Part shown: piece by piece, positions 35,083 through 44,700 of the stretch | How the letters are laid out: each line of letters opens with the position of its first letter | Numbering within the stretch: position 1 is the stretch's first letter | Assembly: GCA_964387075.1 (NCBI GenBank) | Contig: CAYLVB010000008.1 | Coordinates: 189,826 to 253,825, forward strand | Source of the DNA: PALSA-968 sp964387075 | GTDB lineage: Bacteria; Bacteroidota; Bacteroidia; B-17B0; Aurantibacillaceae | DNA length: 64,000 nucleotides | Reading direction: 5' to 3' | Notes under the pieces: generated by a model | Told to the model about the DNA's origin: nothing | What the model saw: the letters and a program-made list of their open reading frames with translations, nothing else | Database searches by the model: none | Made by a program: the position numbers and the translations under genes

Positions 35083-38000
35083 TTAAATTTTTTCGACACT
35101 GATCACAGTGCTAACATTTTCATCCACTTCCACGGGTAGGGCCTGCTGGGAGGTGATCTTCTCTACAATATTAAGGTTTTTTGTCAATGTTTCAGAACAA
35201 ATATAGGTTAAATTGTTCTTTATGGCAGCATCGAGTTTATCGTGGTGCGCTATCTCTACATTGATCTTGTCGGTAACCTCAAACCCCTTGTCTTTCCGTA
35301 TGTTCTGTATGCGGTTTACCAGCTCACGGGCCATTCCTTCCTGCTTTAAGGGCTCGGTAAGTGTAACATCCAGGGCCACGGTAACGGGGCCGTTATTGGC
35401 CACTTTCCAGCCGGGTATGTCCACCGGGATGATCTCCACATCTTCGTTCTCCAGCACAATTACATCGTCTTCTACCTTTATTTCGTATTTCCCGCTCTTC
35501 TCAATAGCGTGTATGATATCGTTCTCGTGCTTTTGGGCATGACTCTGCACGGCCTTCATGTGCCTGCCGCATTTTTTGCCCAGGGTCTTGAAGTTAAGCT
35601 TGAGGTTCTTTACGATCTGCGTTTTGCTCTCATCAACAAATTCAATTTCTTTTACGTTCACTTCGGCAAGGATAAGATCCTGCACCGCAGAGACCTGCTT
35701 TTGGAAATTCTCATCCAACACCGGTATCTGAATTTTATTGAGCGGCTGACGTACTTTGATATTCTCTTTTTTGCGGATGGAAAGGATCATGGAAGAGATC
35801 TTCTGGGCCAGCTCCATGCGTTCTTCCAGTGATTTATCAATAAGTTTCTCATCCACCTGCGGGAAGAGGCTCAAATGCACCGAACTTGCTTTGTCCTTGC
35901 CGGTAACCGCGTTCAGGTCGTTGAACAAACGGTCGGTAAAGAATGGCGCGATGGGAGCAGAGAGCTGCGCGATCACTTCCAAACATTTGTATAAGGTTTG
36001 GTAAGCGGCAATTTTATCTTCGCTGTAATCGCCTTTCCAGAAACGGCGGCGGCACAAACGTACGTACCAATTGCTCAAATGCTCGTCTACAAAATACTCA
36101 ATAGCGCGCCCCGCGCGGTGTGGCTCGTAAGTAGCATAGGCTTCGTCAACCGCTTTTATCAGTGAATTCAATTCAGATAAGATCCAGCGGTCTATCTCGG
36201 GTCTTTGCGCTACGGGAATATCTTTTTCGCTGTAAGTAAAGCCATCAACGTTGGCGTAAAGCGAGAAGAAAGAATAGGTGTTGTAAAGCGTACCGAAGAA
36301 CTTACGTTGCACCTCGGTAATTCCTTCCACATCAAATTTCAAATTATCCCAGGGTGCAGCGTTGGTGATCATGTACCAGCGCGTAGCATCCGGACCGTAT
36401 TTCTCGAGTGTTTCAAAAGGATCTACGGCATTACCCAGGCGCTTACTCATTTTATTGCCGTTCTTGTCGAGCACAAGTCCGTTAGAAACAACGTTCTTGT
36501 AAGCAACCGAACCAAAATTCATGACGGCTATAGCGTGCAGGGTGAAGAACCAGCCGCGGGTTTGGTCAACGCCTTCGGCGATGAAATCTGCGGGGAAAGC
36601 TGCATCCTCCCCCGGCCTTCGGCCACCCCCTCCGGCGGGGGACAGAGCTGCGTCAATAAGGTTTTTATTCTCGAAAGGATAATGTAACTGCGCGTAAGGC
36701 ATAGCTCCGCTGTCGAACCAAACATCAATGAGATCAGGCTCGCGGAAAAGTTTTTTGCCGTTCTTCTCCAGCACAATGGTATCCGCGTAAGGTTTGTGCA
36801 GATCAAAAGTATCGTAATTCTCTTTAGAGAAATTGCCGGGAACGAATTTTGCCAATGGATTTTCGCCCATCGCTTTTTTAGCAACGGCATTCTCAATTTC
36901 TTTTTTCAGTTCTTCGGCGCTGCCAATAATGATCTGTTCGCTCTTGTCTTCGCTGGTCCAGATTGGCAGCGGAATGCCCCAGAAACGCGAGCGCGACAAG
37001 TTCCAGTCGTTCAGATTCTCTAACCAATTACCAAATCGACCGGTTCCGGTTGATTCCGGTTTCCAGTTGATGGTATTGTTGAGCGCGATCATTTCCTCCT
37101 TGCGATCGGTGGTCTTGATGAACCAGCTGTCGAGTGGATAATACAACACAGGTTTATCGGTACGCCAGCAATGCGGGTAACTGTGTTCGTAGCTTTCTTT
37201 TTTAAAGAGTTTGCCTTCTTCCTGCAGTTTCAGCACAATGCGTTCGTCAACACTCAGGTAAACTTTCAGGTCTTTGATCTTGCCGGCGGCCTCTAATATT
37301 TTTTTCTGTTTCTCGTATTCTGTCTTTTTTTCTTCGTCTGTGAGATAAGCTTCTTTCACATATTCTTCTCCATAGAGAAAAACGCCGTCTTGCACTTCGG
37401 GCAAGAATTTTCCGCGTTTGTCAACGAGTGTTAAAGAACCAACACCATTTTGTTTGGCCACTTTAAAGTCATCAGCGCCGAATGAAGGAGCGATGTGTAC
37501 GATGCCGGTTCCATCTTCGGTTGTGACGAAATCTCCCAACAAAACTTTGAAAGCGTCGCCATCGGTTGGTTGAACGAAATTCAGTAATTGTTCATAGCGT
37601 ATCCCTTCGAGCTCGCTTCCTTTCACGGTTTTGATCAATTGAAAAGGAATGTTCTTGTCGCCCGCCTGGTAATCCTCAATTTTCAGTTCCGCATTCTTCT
37701 CCGGAAAATATTTTCCGGCAAGGTCCTTCGCCAAAATAACATGAATGAGTTTGTGCGTTTGCGGGTTGAAGGTTTTCATCACCGCGTAATCAATGTTCTT
37801 TCCAACAGCCAGCGCCGTATTCGAAGGAAGCGTCCAGGGCGTGGTCGTCCAGGCCATGAAATGTGTCTCTTCAAATAATTCTTTGTCCTGTAACTTACCA
37901 CCTTTAACGGCTTTGAACATCACCGTAGCGGTGCGGTCTTTCACGTTGCGGTAGCAACCGGGCTGATTTAATTCGTGCGTGCTTAAGCCGGTGCCCGCGG

Positions 38001-38571
38001 CGGGAGAATATGGCTGAATGGTAAAGCCTTTATAGAGCAAATTCTTTGAATAAAGATTCTTCAGCAGCCACCAGACACTCTCGATGTATTTGTTCTCGTA
38101 AGTGATATACGGATCGCCCATGTCCACCCAATAACCCATCTGGCGCGTAACTTCTTCCCACTTATCGGTGTATTTCATCACCTCCTTGCGGCAGGCTTTG
38201 TTGTAATCTTCAACAGAAATAAATTTCGCACTGTTCTTGTTGCCTATATCCTCTTTGGTGATGCCTAAACTTTTTTCAACGGCTAATTCAATGGGTAAAC
38301 CGTGTGTATCCCAACCGGCCTTACGTTTTACCTGGAAACCTTTCTGCGTTTTATAGCGGCAAAAGATATCCTTTACGGCGCGCGCCATTACGTGGTGTAT
38401 GCCGGGCATACCGTTGGCACTGGGCGGACCTTCATAGAACACAAAAGGCGTAGCGCCCTCGCGCTCGGTAACAGATCTTTCAAAAGTTTGGTTCTCTGCC
38501 CAAAACTTCAAAATATCCTTGCCCACCTGCGAGAGGTTGAGTCCTTTGTATTCGGTATACTTTTTAGCCAT
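35083..38571 (-). CDS. ileS: Isoleucyl-tRNA synthetase with in-frame palindromic insert
   Basis: IleRS charges tRNA-Ile. The 1162-residue protein shows the HIGH-type region in PPSANGMPGIHHVMARAVKD and the KMSKR motif (KNGNKMSKRLGNAVDP), the editing domain between them, and a long C-terminal half, as in the eukaryote-like class common in Bacteroidota. The ATG at 38571 (MAKKYTEYKGL) is preferred over one 19 codons upstream, which would put a hydrophobic stretch in front of a standard N-terminus. Residues 643-658 (LSPAGGGGRRPGEDAA) are extra and encoded by a GC-rich palindromic segment flanked by 6-bp direct repeats; removing them restores LIDAAFPADFIAEGVDQTRG. The insert precedes the conserved DQTRGWF motif, so activity depends on the loop tolerating it. 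Confidence 0.96.
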   Translation of the reverse strand: MAKKYTEYKGLNLSQVGKDILKFWAENQTFERSVTEREGATPFVFYEGPPSANGMPGIHHVMARAVKDIFCRYKTQKGFQVKRKAGWDTHGLPIELAVEKSLGITKEDIGNKNSAKFISVEDYNKACRKEVMKYTDKWEEVTRQMGYWVDMGDPYITYENKYIESVWWLLKNLYSKNLLYKGFTIQPYSPAAGTGLSTHELNQPGCYRNVKDRTATVMFKAVKGGKLQDKELFEETHFMAWTTTPWTLPSNTALAVGKNIDYAVMKTFNPQTHKLIHVILAKDLAGKYFPEKNAELKIEDYQAGDKNIPFQLIKTVKGSELEGIRYEQLLNFVQPTDGDAFKVLLGDFVTTEDGTGIVHIAPSFGADDFKVAKQNGVGSLTLVDKRGKFLPEVQDGVFLYGEEYVKEAYLTDEEKKTEYEKQKKILEAAGKIKDLKVYLSVDERIVLKLQEEGKLFKKESYEHSYPHCWRTDKPVLYYPLDSWFIKTTDRKEEMIALNNTINWKPESTGTGRFGNWLENLNDWNLSRSRFWGIPLPIWTSEDKSEQIIIGSAEELKKEIENAVAKKAMGENPLAKFVPGNFSKENYDTFDLHKPYADTIVLEKNGKKLFREPDLIDVWFDSGAMPYAQLHYPFENKNLIDAALSPAGGGGRRPGEDAAFPADFIAEGVDQTRGWFFTLHAIAVMNFGSVAYKNVVSNGLVLDKNGNKMSKRLGNAVDPFETLEKYGPDATRWYMITNAAPWDNLKFDVEGITEVQRKFFGTLYNTYSFFSLYANVDGFTYSEKDIPVAQRPEIDRWILSELNSLIKAVDEAYATYEPHRAGRAIEYFVDEHLSNWYVRLCRRRFWKGDYSEDKIAAYQTLYKCLEVIAQLSAPIAPFFTDRLFNDLNAVTGKDKASSVHLSLFPQVDEKLIDKSLEERMELAQKISSMILSIRKKENIKVRQPLNKIQIPVLDENFQKQVSAVQDLILAEVNVKEIEFVDESKTQIVKNLKLNFKTLGKKCGRHMKAVQSHAQKHENDIIHAIEKSGKYEIKVEDDVIVLENEDVEIIPVDIPGWKVANNGPVTVALDVTLTEPLKQEGMARELVNRIQNIRKDKGFEVTDKINVEIAHHDKLDAAIKNNLTYICSETLTKNLNIVEKITSQQALPVEVDENVSTVISVEKI
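36598..36651 (-). mobile_element. Palindromic insertion element within ileS with target-site-like direct repeats
   Basis: AGCTGC occurs at 36598-36603 and 36646-36651 (plus strand). Between them 42 bp (36604-36645) are strongly GC-rich and form nested hairpins: CCCCC/GGGGG pairs, GGCCTTCGGCC on the plus strand, and CTCCGGCGGGGG-type arms. Element plus one flanking repeat is 48 bp (16 codons), so the frame is kept. Deletion of exactly 48 bp gives a normal IleRS sequence. This is a clear sign of insertion with duplication of a 6-bp target, or of a palindrome spread by another mechanism. Confidence 0.75.
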
Positions 38572-38665
38572 AGAAAAGGCCTGATTTTCAGGGGCGCTAA
38601 TATAATAATAAAAAACAGCTTTTTGCAATGAAAAGGAGAGCGGAAAATGAGGTGAAAAGGCCGCT

Positions 38666-39085
38666 TTAAATGGTGGCTATCACCTTCAGCTCAATGGCGA
38701 TAGGAGTGGGGAGGCAGTTGATCTCAAGCGTGGTTCTACAAGGAGGATTTTCCTTGAAATACTCGGCCCAGAGCTTATTGTACTTAGGGAAATCGTCTTT
38801 CATATTGGTGAGGAACACCGTTACGTCTATGATCTTGTCCCAGCTGCTGCCGCTATCTTCGAGTATGTATTTGATGTTGCGAAATACGCTGTGGCATTGC
38901 GCTTCTATGTCGTAGGAAGTGATATTTCCGTTGGCGTCGAGCTCAACGCCGGGAATTTTTTTGCTGCCTCTTTCGCGCGGCCCTACGCCGCTTAGGAAAA
39001 GGAGATTGCCCACACGCTTGGCGTGTGGGTAGAGGCCAACCGGCTCGGGGGCCTTGCTGGAATGGATGTCTTTTTGATCGCTCAT
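38666..39085 (-). CDS. RidA-family deaminase
   Basis: The 139-residue protein is in the RidA (YjgF/YER057c) family of enamine/imine deaminases. It carries the family's conserved segments KAPEPVGLYPHAKRVGNLLF, FLSGVGPRERG and KIIDVTVFLTNMKDDF, and the Arg near the C-terminus in PPCRTTLEI. The phrase GPRERGSKKIPGV resembles the 2-aminomuconate deaminase subgroup (tryptophan/kynurenine breakdown), but no such pathway genes are near. The ATG at 39085 is chosen over one 6 codons upstream because a TAnnTTTG box ends 7 bp before it. It is divergent from sdpR. Confidence 0.88.
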   Translation of the reverse strand: MSDQKDIHSSKAPEPVGLYPHAKRVGNLLFLSGVGPRERGSKKIPGVELDANGNITSYDIEAQCHSVFRNIKYILEDSGSSWDKIIDVTVFLTNMKDDFPKYNKLWAEYFKENPPCRTTLEINCLPTPIAIELKVIATI

Positions 39086-39092
39086 CAGGCCC

Positions 39093-39100
39093 CAAAAATA
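39093..39100 (-). promoter_or_regulatory. Candidate leaderless promoter for ridA-like gene
   Basis: Minus-strand TATTTTTG, an exact TAnnTTTG match, ends 7 nt before the ATG at 39085, suggesting transcription starting at the start codon. Confidence 0.4.
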
Positions 39101-39158
39101 CATAAATCCCTGAATTTCGAGCGGTTATACGATTTTTCTTGCGGGACCGAAAAAGTAT

Positions 39159-39174
39159 TTAGACATTTGTCTAA
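39159..39174. promoter_or_regulatory. Perfect palindrome, likely SdpR operator
   Basis: TTAGACATTTGTCTAA is a perfect 16-bp palindrome centred 21 bp before the sdpR ATG. ArsR-family repressors bind such dyads, so autorepression of the sdpRI pair is likely. Confidence 0.65.
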
Positions 39175-39187
39175 TTATTTAAATGAA

Positions 39188-39463
39188 ATGCGTTTCGAGA
39201 TCTTCTTCAAAGCCCTCAACGACAAGACCCGCCGCGACATCCTGGAGCTGTTAAAGGACAAAGACCTCACCGCGGGCGAGATCGCCGAGCAGTTCCATAT
39301 CTCCTGGCCCAGCGTATCGCATCACCTGGAACTTTTGACGAGGGCCGGCCTTGTAGATCGCGACAAGAAAGGCCAATTCGTTTACTATACTTTAAATACT
39401 ACCGTACTCGATGAGATCATGAAATGGATGATGCAGTTTAAAAAGCCAAAAGCCAAAAGGTAA
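39188..39463 (+). CDS. sdpR: ArsR-family autorepressor SdpR-like
   Basis: The 91-residue protein is a compact winged-helix repressor: the recognition helix region is EQFHISWPSVSHHLELLTRAG, the N-terminal helix is FKALNDKTRRDILELLK, and the wing ends GQFVYYTLNTTVLDEI. SdpR normally represses sdpRI and is drawn to the membrane by SdpI bound to toxin. No Cys metal site was seen, so it is not a metal sensor. The ATG at 39188 fits the palindrome and standard length. It lies 63 bp before sdpI; no sdpC toxin gene is nearby. Confidence 0.88.
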   Translation: MRFEIFFKALNDKTRRDILELLKDKDLTAGEIAEQFHISWPSVSHHLELLTRAGLVDRDKKGQFVYYTLNTTVLDEIMKWMMQFKKPKAKR

Positions 39464-39487
39464 AAGTCCAAAGTCTTAAGTCTTATT

Positions 39488-39526
39488 TACCAAATACCAA
39501 ATACCAAATACCAAATACCAAATACC
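39488..39526 (+). repeat. Heptanucleotide tandem repeat (TACCAAA) before sdpI
   Basis: Five perfect copies of TACCAAA (39488-39522) followed by a partial copy (TACC) abut the sdpI ATG (TACCATG). This simple-sequence repeat fills the space where the ribosome lands; a change in copy number would alter leader length. Confidence 0.85.
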
Positions 39527-40195
39527 ATGAAAACAACCAACTCCACCAAAACACCCTTATGGGTATCTGCTGCGATCCTGGCCATTCCTTTTTTTTACCT
39601 GGCTTACATCTGGAAAGATCTTCCGGCGCGTGTGGCGGTACATTATGATCTGGAGGGAAGACCGAACGGCTATGGCAGTCCTATCGAATTCTTCTTTATG
39701 CTCCTGCTTGTTTCGAGCCTCGGCCTTGGGCTTACCTGGCTCTTCAATAACATCCATAAGATCGATCCCAAAAGGGCGGCTAATAGTGCAAGCCTGATGC
39801 GGAAAATATCTTTGCTCATTACATTTTTTCTGTCGGGAATCATGACCTATGTGATCTACACGCCAACGGCCCAAACCTTCGCGTCTCCCCGCTTCGTTTT
39901 TGTGGCGGTTCCACTACTCCTTGCATTCATAGGAAATTTCATGAACAATGTAAAACCAAATTATTTCGTAGGAATGCGCACACCCTGGACCTTAGAGAAT
40001 GAAACGGTGTGGCGTAAAACGCATCATTTTTCTTCAAAGCTCTGGTTCTTTGGCGGGCTGATAATGGCTTTAATGGAGCTAATCCTTCCACTCGTTCCGG
40101 CTATAGTGGCGATGGTGTCTGGCATCCTGGTGCTCACGATCGTTCCGGCGGTATATTCCTACCGCGTGTACAAACAAGAGAAAGCTCTTAAGTAA
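39527..40195 (+). CDS. sdpI: SdpI-like membrane protein (DUF1648)
   Basis: The 222-residue protein has about six hydrophobic helices, the N-terminal DUF1648 segment (LPARVAVHYDLEGRPNGYGS) and the SdpI signature NYFVGMRTPWTLENETVWRK. In Bacillus, SdpI confers immunity to the SdpC toxin and relieves SdpR repression. Here it is an isolated sdpRI pair, so a role in immunity to a foreign toxin or a general envelope response is inferred. Its stop lies 1 bp from the stop of convergent phoH. Confidence 0.85.
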   Translation: MKTTNSTKTPLWVSAAILAIPFFYLAYIWKDLPARVAVHYDLEGRPNGYGSPIEFFFMLLLVSSLGLGLTWLFNNIHKIDPKRAANSASLMRKISLLITFFLSGIMTYVIYTPTAQTFASPRFVFVAVPLLLAFIGNFMNNVKPNYFVGMRTPWTLENETVWRKTHHFSSKLWFFGGLIMALMELILPLVPAIVAMVSGILVLTIVPAVYSYRVYKQEKALK

Positions 40196-40196
40196 T

Positions 40197-41543
40197 TTAC
40201 AGTAACTCGTTAGCGAGGTTGGCCAGCTCACTACGTTCACCTTTTTCAAGCGTAATGTGCGCGTAAAGCGGGTTGCCCTGCAGCTTATCGATCATGTAAG
40301 AGAGTCCGTTACTTTGCGCGTCGAGATACGGGGTATCGATCTGGTGCACGTCACCGGTAAAGATGATCTTCGTGTTCTCGCCGGCGCGGGTAATGATGGT
40401 CTTCACCTCGTGCGGCGTTAAGTTCTGCGCCTCGTCCACAATAAAGAACACGTTGGATAAACTTCTTCCGCGAATGTAGGCCAGGGGACAAACCACGATC
40501 TTTTCTTTCTCCACCATCTCTTCGATCTGTTTGTATTCTTTCTCTTTCTCACCAAATAAACTCTTGATGAATTTGAGATTATCCCACAGCGGCTCCATAT
40601 AGGGATTAAGCTTGGATTTGATATCGCCGGGAAGATAACCAATGTCTTTGTTGCTTAACGGAACGATAGGACGCGCGATATAGATCTGGTGGAAATTACG
40701 GCGTTGCTCGAGTGCGCCGGCAATAGAAAGCAGGGTTTTTCCGGTTCCGGCCACACCTTGAATGGAGACCAATTTGATGTCGGGATTCATGACCGCGTCT
40801 AAAGCAAAAGCCTGTTCAGCGTTCTTTGGAACCACGTTAAAGGCCACGAACTTATTTACGCGACGCAGCGTTTGTGTTTCTTCTTCGTAGGTAGTGAGCA
40901 CCGATTTTTGTCCGTTCTTCAATACAAAAAAGTGATTGGCCAACGGCTTGTTCTTCTTGTGCGTTGCCGAAACATCCACACTTCCTTTTTCGTAGATCGT
41001 ATCAATGGCCACCAAAGGAGCTTTCTCCACGGTTGTGCGCCCCAGGTAAAGTTCATCCACATGTTTGATCTTCCCTGTTTCGTAATCTTCCGCCGTAAGG
41101 TTCAGCGATTTCGCTTTCAAGCGAAGGTTGATATCTTTCGTTACTAACACAACATCCCGATCGGGGTGTTCTTCTTTGATGTGCAGGGCACAGTTCAATA
41201 TTTTATGGTCGCCTTTACGCTCTCCAAAAACTTTTTCGGCGTCGATCTTCGCGCTTTGCTTCATCTCGATCTTGAACATGCCGTGGCTTTTGCCATTGAT
41301 GTTGATCCAGTTCTGCAACGAATGATTGCCCGAAAGCTTATCGATGTATCTCGAGAACTCACGCGCCGCGAAGTTCTTGGTGTCGTTGCCTTTTTTGAAC
41401 TGGTCGAGCTCTTCCAGCACCGTGATGGGGATCACCACATCGTGTTCGGCGAAGTGTTTGATGGCGGTGTGGTCGTAAATGATAACGGAAGTGTCGAGAA
41501 CAAATATTTTTTTGGTCTTGGGATTCTTGGGGGCTTTGCTCAT
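40197..41543 (-). CDS. PhoH-family ATPase with N-terminal PIN domain
   Basis: This 448-residue protein fuses a PIN nuclease-like domain (about 10-150; FVLDTSVIIYD, VLEELDQFKKG, and later VVLVTKDINLRLKAK) to a PhoH ATPase/helicase-type domain (about 240-448) with Walker A GVAGTGKT (263-270) and Walker B VFFIVDEAQNLTP. Such PIN-PhoH (YlaK/PhoH2-like) proteins are thought to unwind and cleave RNA. It is a single gene on the minus strand; no promoter box was convincing. Confidence 0.92.
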   Translation of the reverse strand: MSKAPKNPKTKKIFVLDTSVIIYDHTAIKHFAEHDVVIPITVLEELDQFKKGNDTKNFAAREFSRYIDKLSGNHSLQNWININGKSHGMFKIEMKQSAKIDAEKVFGERKGDHKILNCALHIKEEHPDRDVVLVTKDINLRLKAKSLNLTAEDYETGKIKHVDELYLGRTTVEKAPLVAIDTIYEKGSVDVSATHKKNKPLANHFFVLKNGQKSVLTTYEEETQTLRRVNKFVAFNVVPKNAEQAFALDAVMNPDIKLVSIQGVAGTGKTLLSIAGALEQRRNFHQIYIARPIVPLSNKDIGYLPGDIKSKLNPYMEPLWDNLKFIKSLFGEKEKEYKQIEEMVEKEKIVVCPLAYIRGRSLSNVFFIVDEAQNLTPHEVKTIITRAGENTKIIFTGDVHQIDTPYLDAQSNGLSYMIDKLQGNPLYAHITLEKGERSELANLANELL

Positions 41544-41756
41544 GCAGGAGGGTTAAAAATTTCAATAAAACTATTTTTATAATGCATGCCAAAGACCGGG
41601 CCGGGTTTATATTTTCAACAGGTGCCTGTTAAAGTGCGGACGAAACCCCTGTTTTTATCGCCTATTTAACACTTTTTGCCCCCGAATTTCTTTATAAAAA
41701 ACCCTTTGATTTTTGCTCTTTTTTTCATTAATTTATGGGTATCTAAACCCCTTGCA

Positions 41757-44700
41757 ATGAATAAACTGCTGGTATCTTTTTCCGCTATTCTCGTATTTCT
41801 TTTTGTGTGTGCCCAGGGGCAAGCGCAAAAGAAACGTGAAATGAACTTCCAGGACCCTACTGAGAATTTTTATTCGATCCAGAAGCGGATGAATAAACAT
41901 TTTCAAAAACATGAAAAGGAAGAGGAGCGCGAGCGACAGGAGCGTGTCCGTGACGGGAAGCAGAAGCCGGGCGACGGAGAAGAAGAGGAAATGGCCGGCT
42001 ATGAGTTATACAAACGCTGGGAGTATTACATGGCCCCCCGCGTATATCCCTCCGGCGATGTATCACTGGCACACCGCGCGGTAGAAGAATTCAACACCTG
42101 GCAGCAGCAGCATGCACAGAACAAAATGGGCGGCGGCGGTAATGTGATACAATCAACCACCTGGCAGCCCCTCGGTCCAATGGGAGACCCAACCGGCGGC
42201 AACGCGGGCCGTATCAATGTTGTAAGGTTCGATCCGGTTAACAGCAACGGTCTGTGGGTTTGCGCCCCGGATGGAGGATTGTGGAATTCGGCCAACAATG
42301 GCGGAAGCTGGACCACCGGCACCGATAATCTTTCGCCTATAGGCTCTTCTGATGTAGCTTTCGATCCCACCAATTCGCAGATCATGTACCTGGCTACCGG
42401 TGATGGGGATGCCGGCGATACAAAAAGTATCGGCGTTTTAAAATCTACAAACGGTGGCGCTTCCTGGAACACCACAGGCATGGTATGGACCACCAACCAG
42501 AACCGCCGCATTTACAAGTTATTGATCAACCCGCAGAACCCCAATGTGATCCTGGCGGCAACAAATATTGGTATTTATCGTACCACCAATGCCGGCGCGA
42601 CCTGGGGCGTAGTTGGAGCTGCAGGATCTTATACAGATATTGAATACAAACCCGGAGATACCACTACTGTTTATTCTGTTTCAACCAGCCTTTTCGGGCT
42701 CGGTACAACTTCCTTCTGCAAATCAACCAACGGAGGCGCTACCTGGAGCTCAACCGCTACCGGCCTGCCGGCTTCCGCCAATTGCATCCGTTTTGCCATT
42801 GCGGTAACCCCGGCCAATTCGGCCTATGTATACCTGCTTGCGGGTAATTCAACCGTGTATGGCTTCTATGGTTTTTACCGTTCAACCAACAGCGGAACTT
42901 CTTTTACCAGTATGGCCACAACCCCTAACCTTTTAGGTTGGTCGAGCACCGGCAACGATGCCGCGCAGGGCGGACAGGCCTGGTACGACCTCGCCATAGC
43001 CGTTTCTCCCACCAATGCCAACGAGGTAATTGTGGGTGGGGTAAATATCTGGCGTACAACTAACGGAGGAACTAACTGGAATCTTTTTGGTCACTGGACC
43101 GGTTCGGGCGCGCCCTATGTACATGCTGATATACATTACCTGGAATATAAGAGCAGCAATACCATTTATGTGGGTTGCGACGGAGGGGTTTTCTATACCA
43201 CCAATGGCGGGGCTTCCTTCGCGGCCATTAATGGTACCATGAACATTGCGCAGATGTATAAAATGGGTAACTCGGCATCGAGTTACAGTTTGGCCATCGC
43301 GGGTCACCAGGATAACGGAACCAACCTCTTTACCGGCGGATGGAACCGTACCTTAGGGGGCGATGGAATGGCCGCCTTTATAGACTGGAACAATAACCAG
43401 GTGATGTATGGCGAACAATACAATGGTTCGTTCAACCGCACCCTCAACGGTGGCGCCAACTGGAGTGCCATTACCACAGGACTGAGCGGAACTGCTCCCT
43501 GGAATACCCCCTGGCACCAGGATCCCAATACAGCAAATACGCTGTATGCCGGACGTACGCAGATGTTCAGATCAACCAACCAGGGAACCAACTGGAGCCA
43601 AATAGGAACCATTACAGGTACAACCACTGTCACCGAATTCGCAGTGGCTCCTTCAAATTCGCAGGTGATCTACGTGATAAAGGGTGGAACTACGGCACAA
43701 GGAGGAAATGCCTTGTGGAAAACCACAAATGGCGGAACCAATTGGACCAACATCACAGGAACGTTACCGGTAGCCAGCGCTGCAATGACCTGGGTTGCTG
43801 TTGATAATACAGATCCTAATAACGCCTGGGTTACTTTTTCAGGATTTTCGGCCGCCGATAAAGTGTACCAGACCACGAATGGCGGCACCAGCTGGACCAA
43901 TTATTCAACCGGGCTTCCCAACCTGCCGGTCAATTGCATCACGTATTGGAACAACACCAACGACGGCTTATATGTAGGCTGCGATGTGGGCGTTTATTAT
44001 CGCGATGCGTCGCAATCATCCTGGACGATCTATAATACAGGGCTTCCGAATGTAACAATAGCAGACCTGGCCATCTATTATCCCCTTGGTAAACTGCGGG
44101 CAGCAACTTACGGCCGCGGCATGTGGGAAGTAGACCTGGTAAATAATGGCGCCATGGCACCTATAGCAAATTTCACCGCTGATAGAGTGAACATATGTGC
44201 CGGCATGACCGTTAATTTTACCGATATCTCTACGTTCGGCCCAACCGGGTGGAGCTGGATATTTCAAAATGGAACACCCGGAACCTCCACCGCGCAAAAT
44301 CCCTCGATCGTATATAATACACCGGGAACTTACAGCGTGCAATTGACCGCTACCAACAGCAATGGTTCAGACGCTGAGGTGAAGACACTATATATTACAG
44401 TGTCGCCCATCAACGCGCTTCCACTGGTTGAAGGTTTCCAGGGGGGAACATTCCCGCCTACCAATTGGCAGAACTACGATGACAAGACCGATGGTTTAAG
44501 ATGGGCACGAAGCGCTACTGTTGGCAAGGCAAGTACCGCGTCTACCTATTATGACAATTACAATCTCGACGCCACCGGTTCTTATGATGAGCTTAGAACG
44601 CCGAAATATAATTTCAGCGGCTTCTCTACTATAAAATTATATTTTGATGTGGCTTACGCGGTGTATGACAATGCACTGCCACAATACAATGATTCTATGT

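Noticed and set aside
34581..35102. 173-codon Ser/Phe-rich plus-strand frame opposite the DksA-like gene
   Set aside because: It is the complement of the Lys/Ala repeats; low complexity is a by-product of that.
41676..41756. Earlier TTG start for the giant surface protein
   Set aside because: It would put a second hydrophobic segment before a complete signal peptide starting at 41757.
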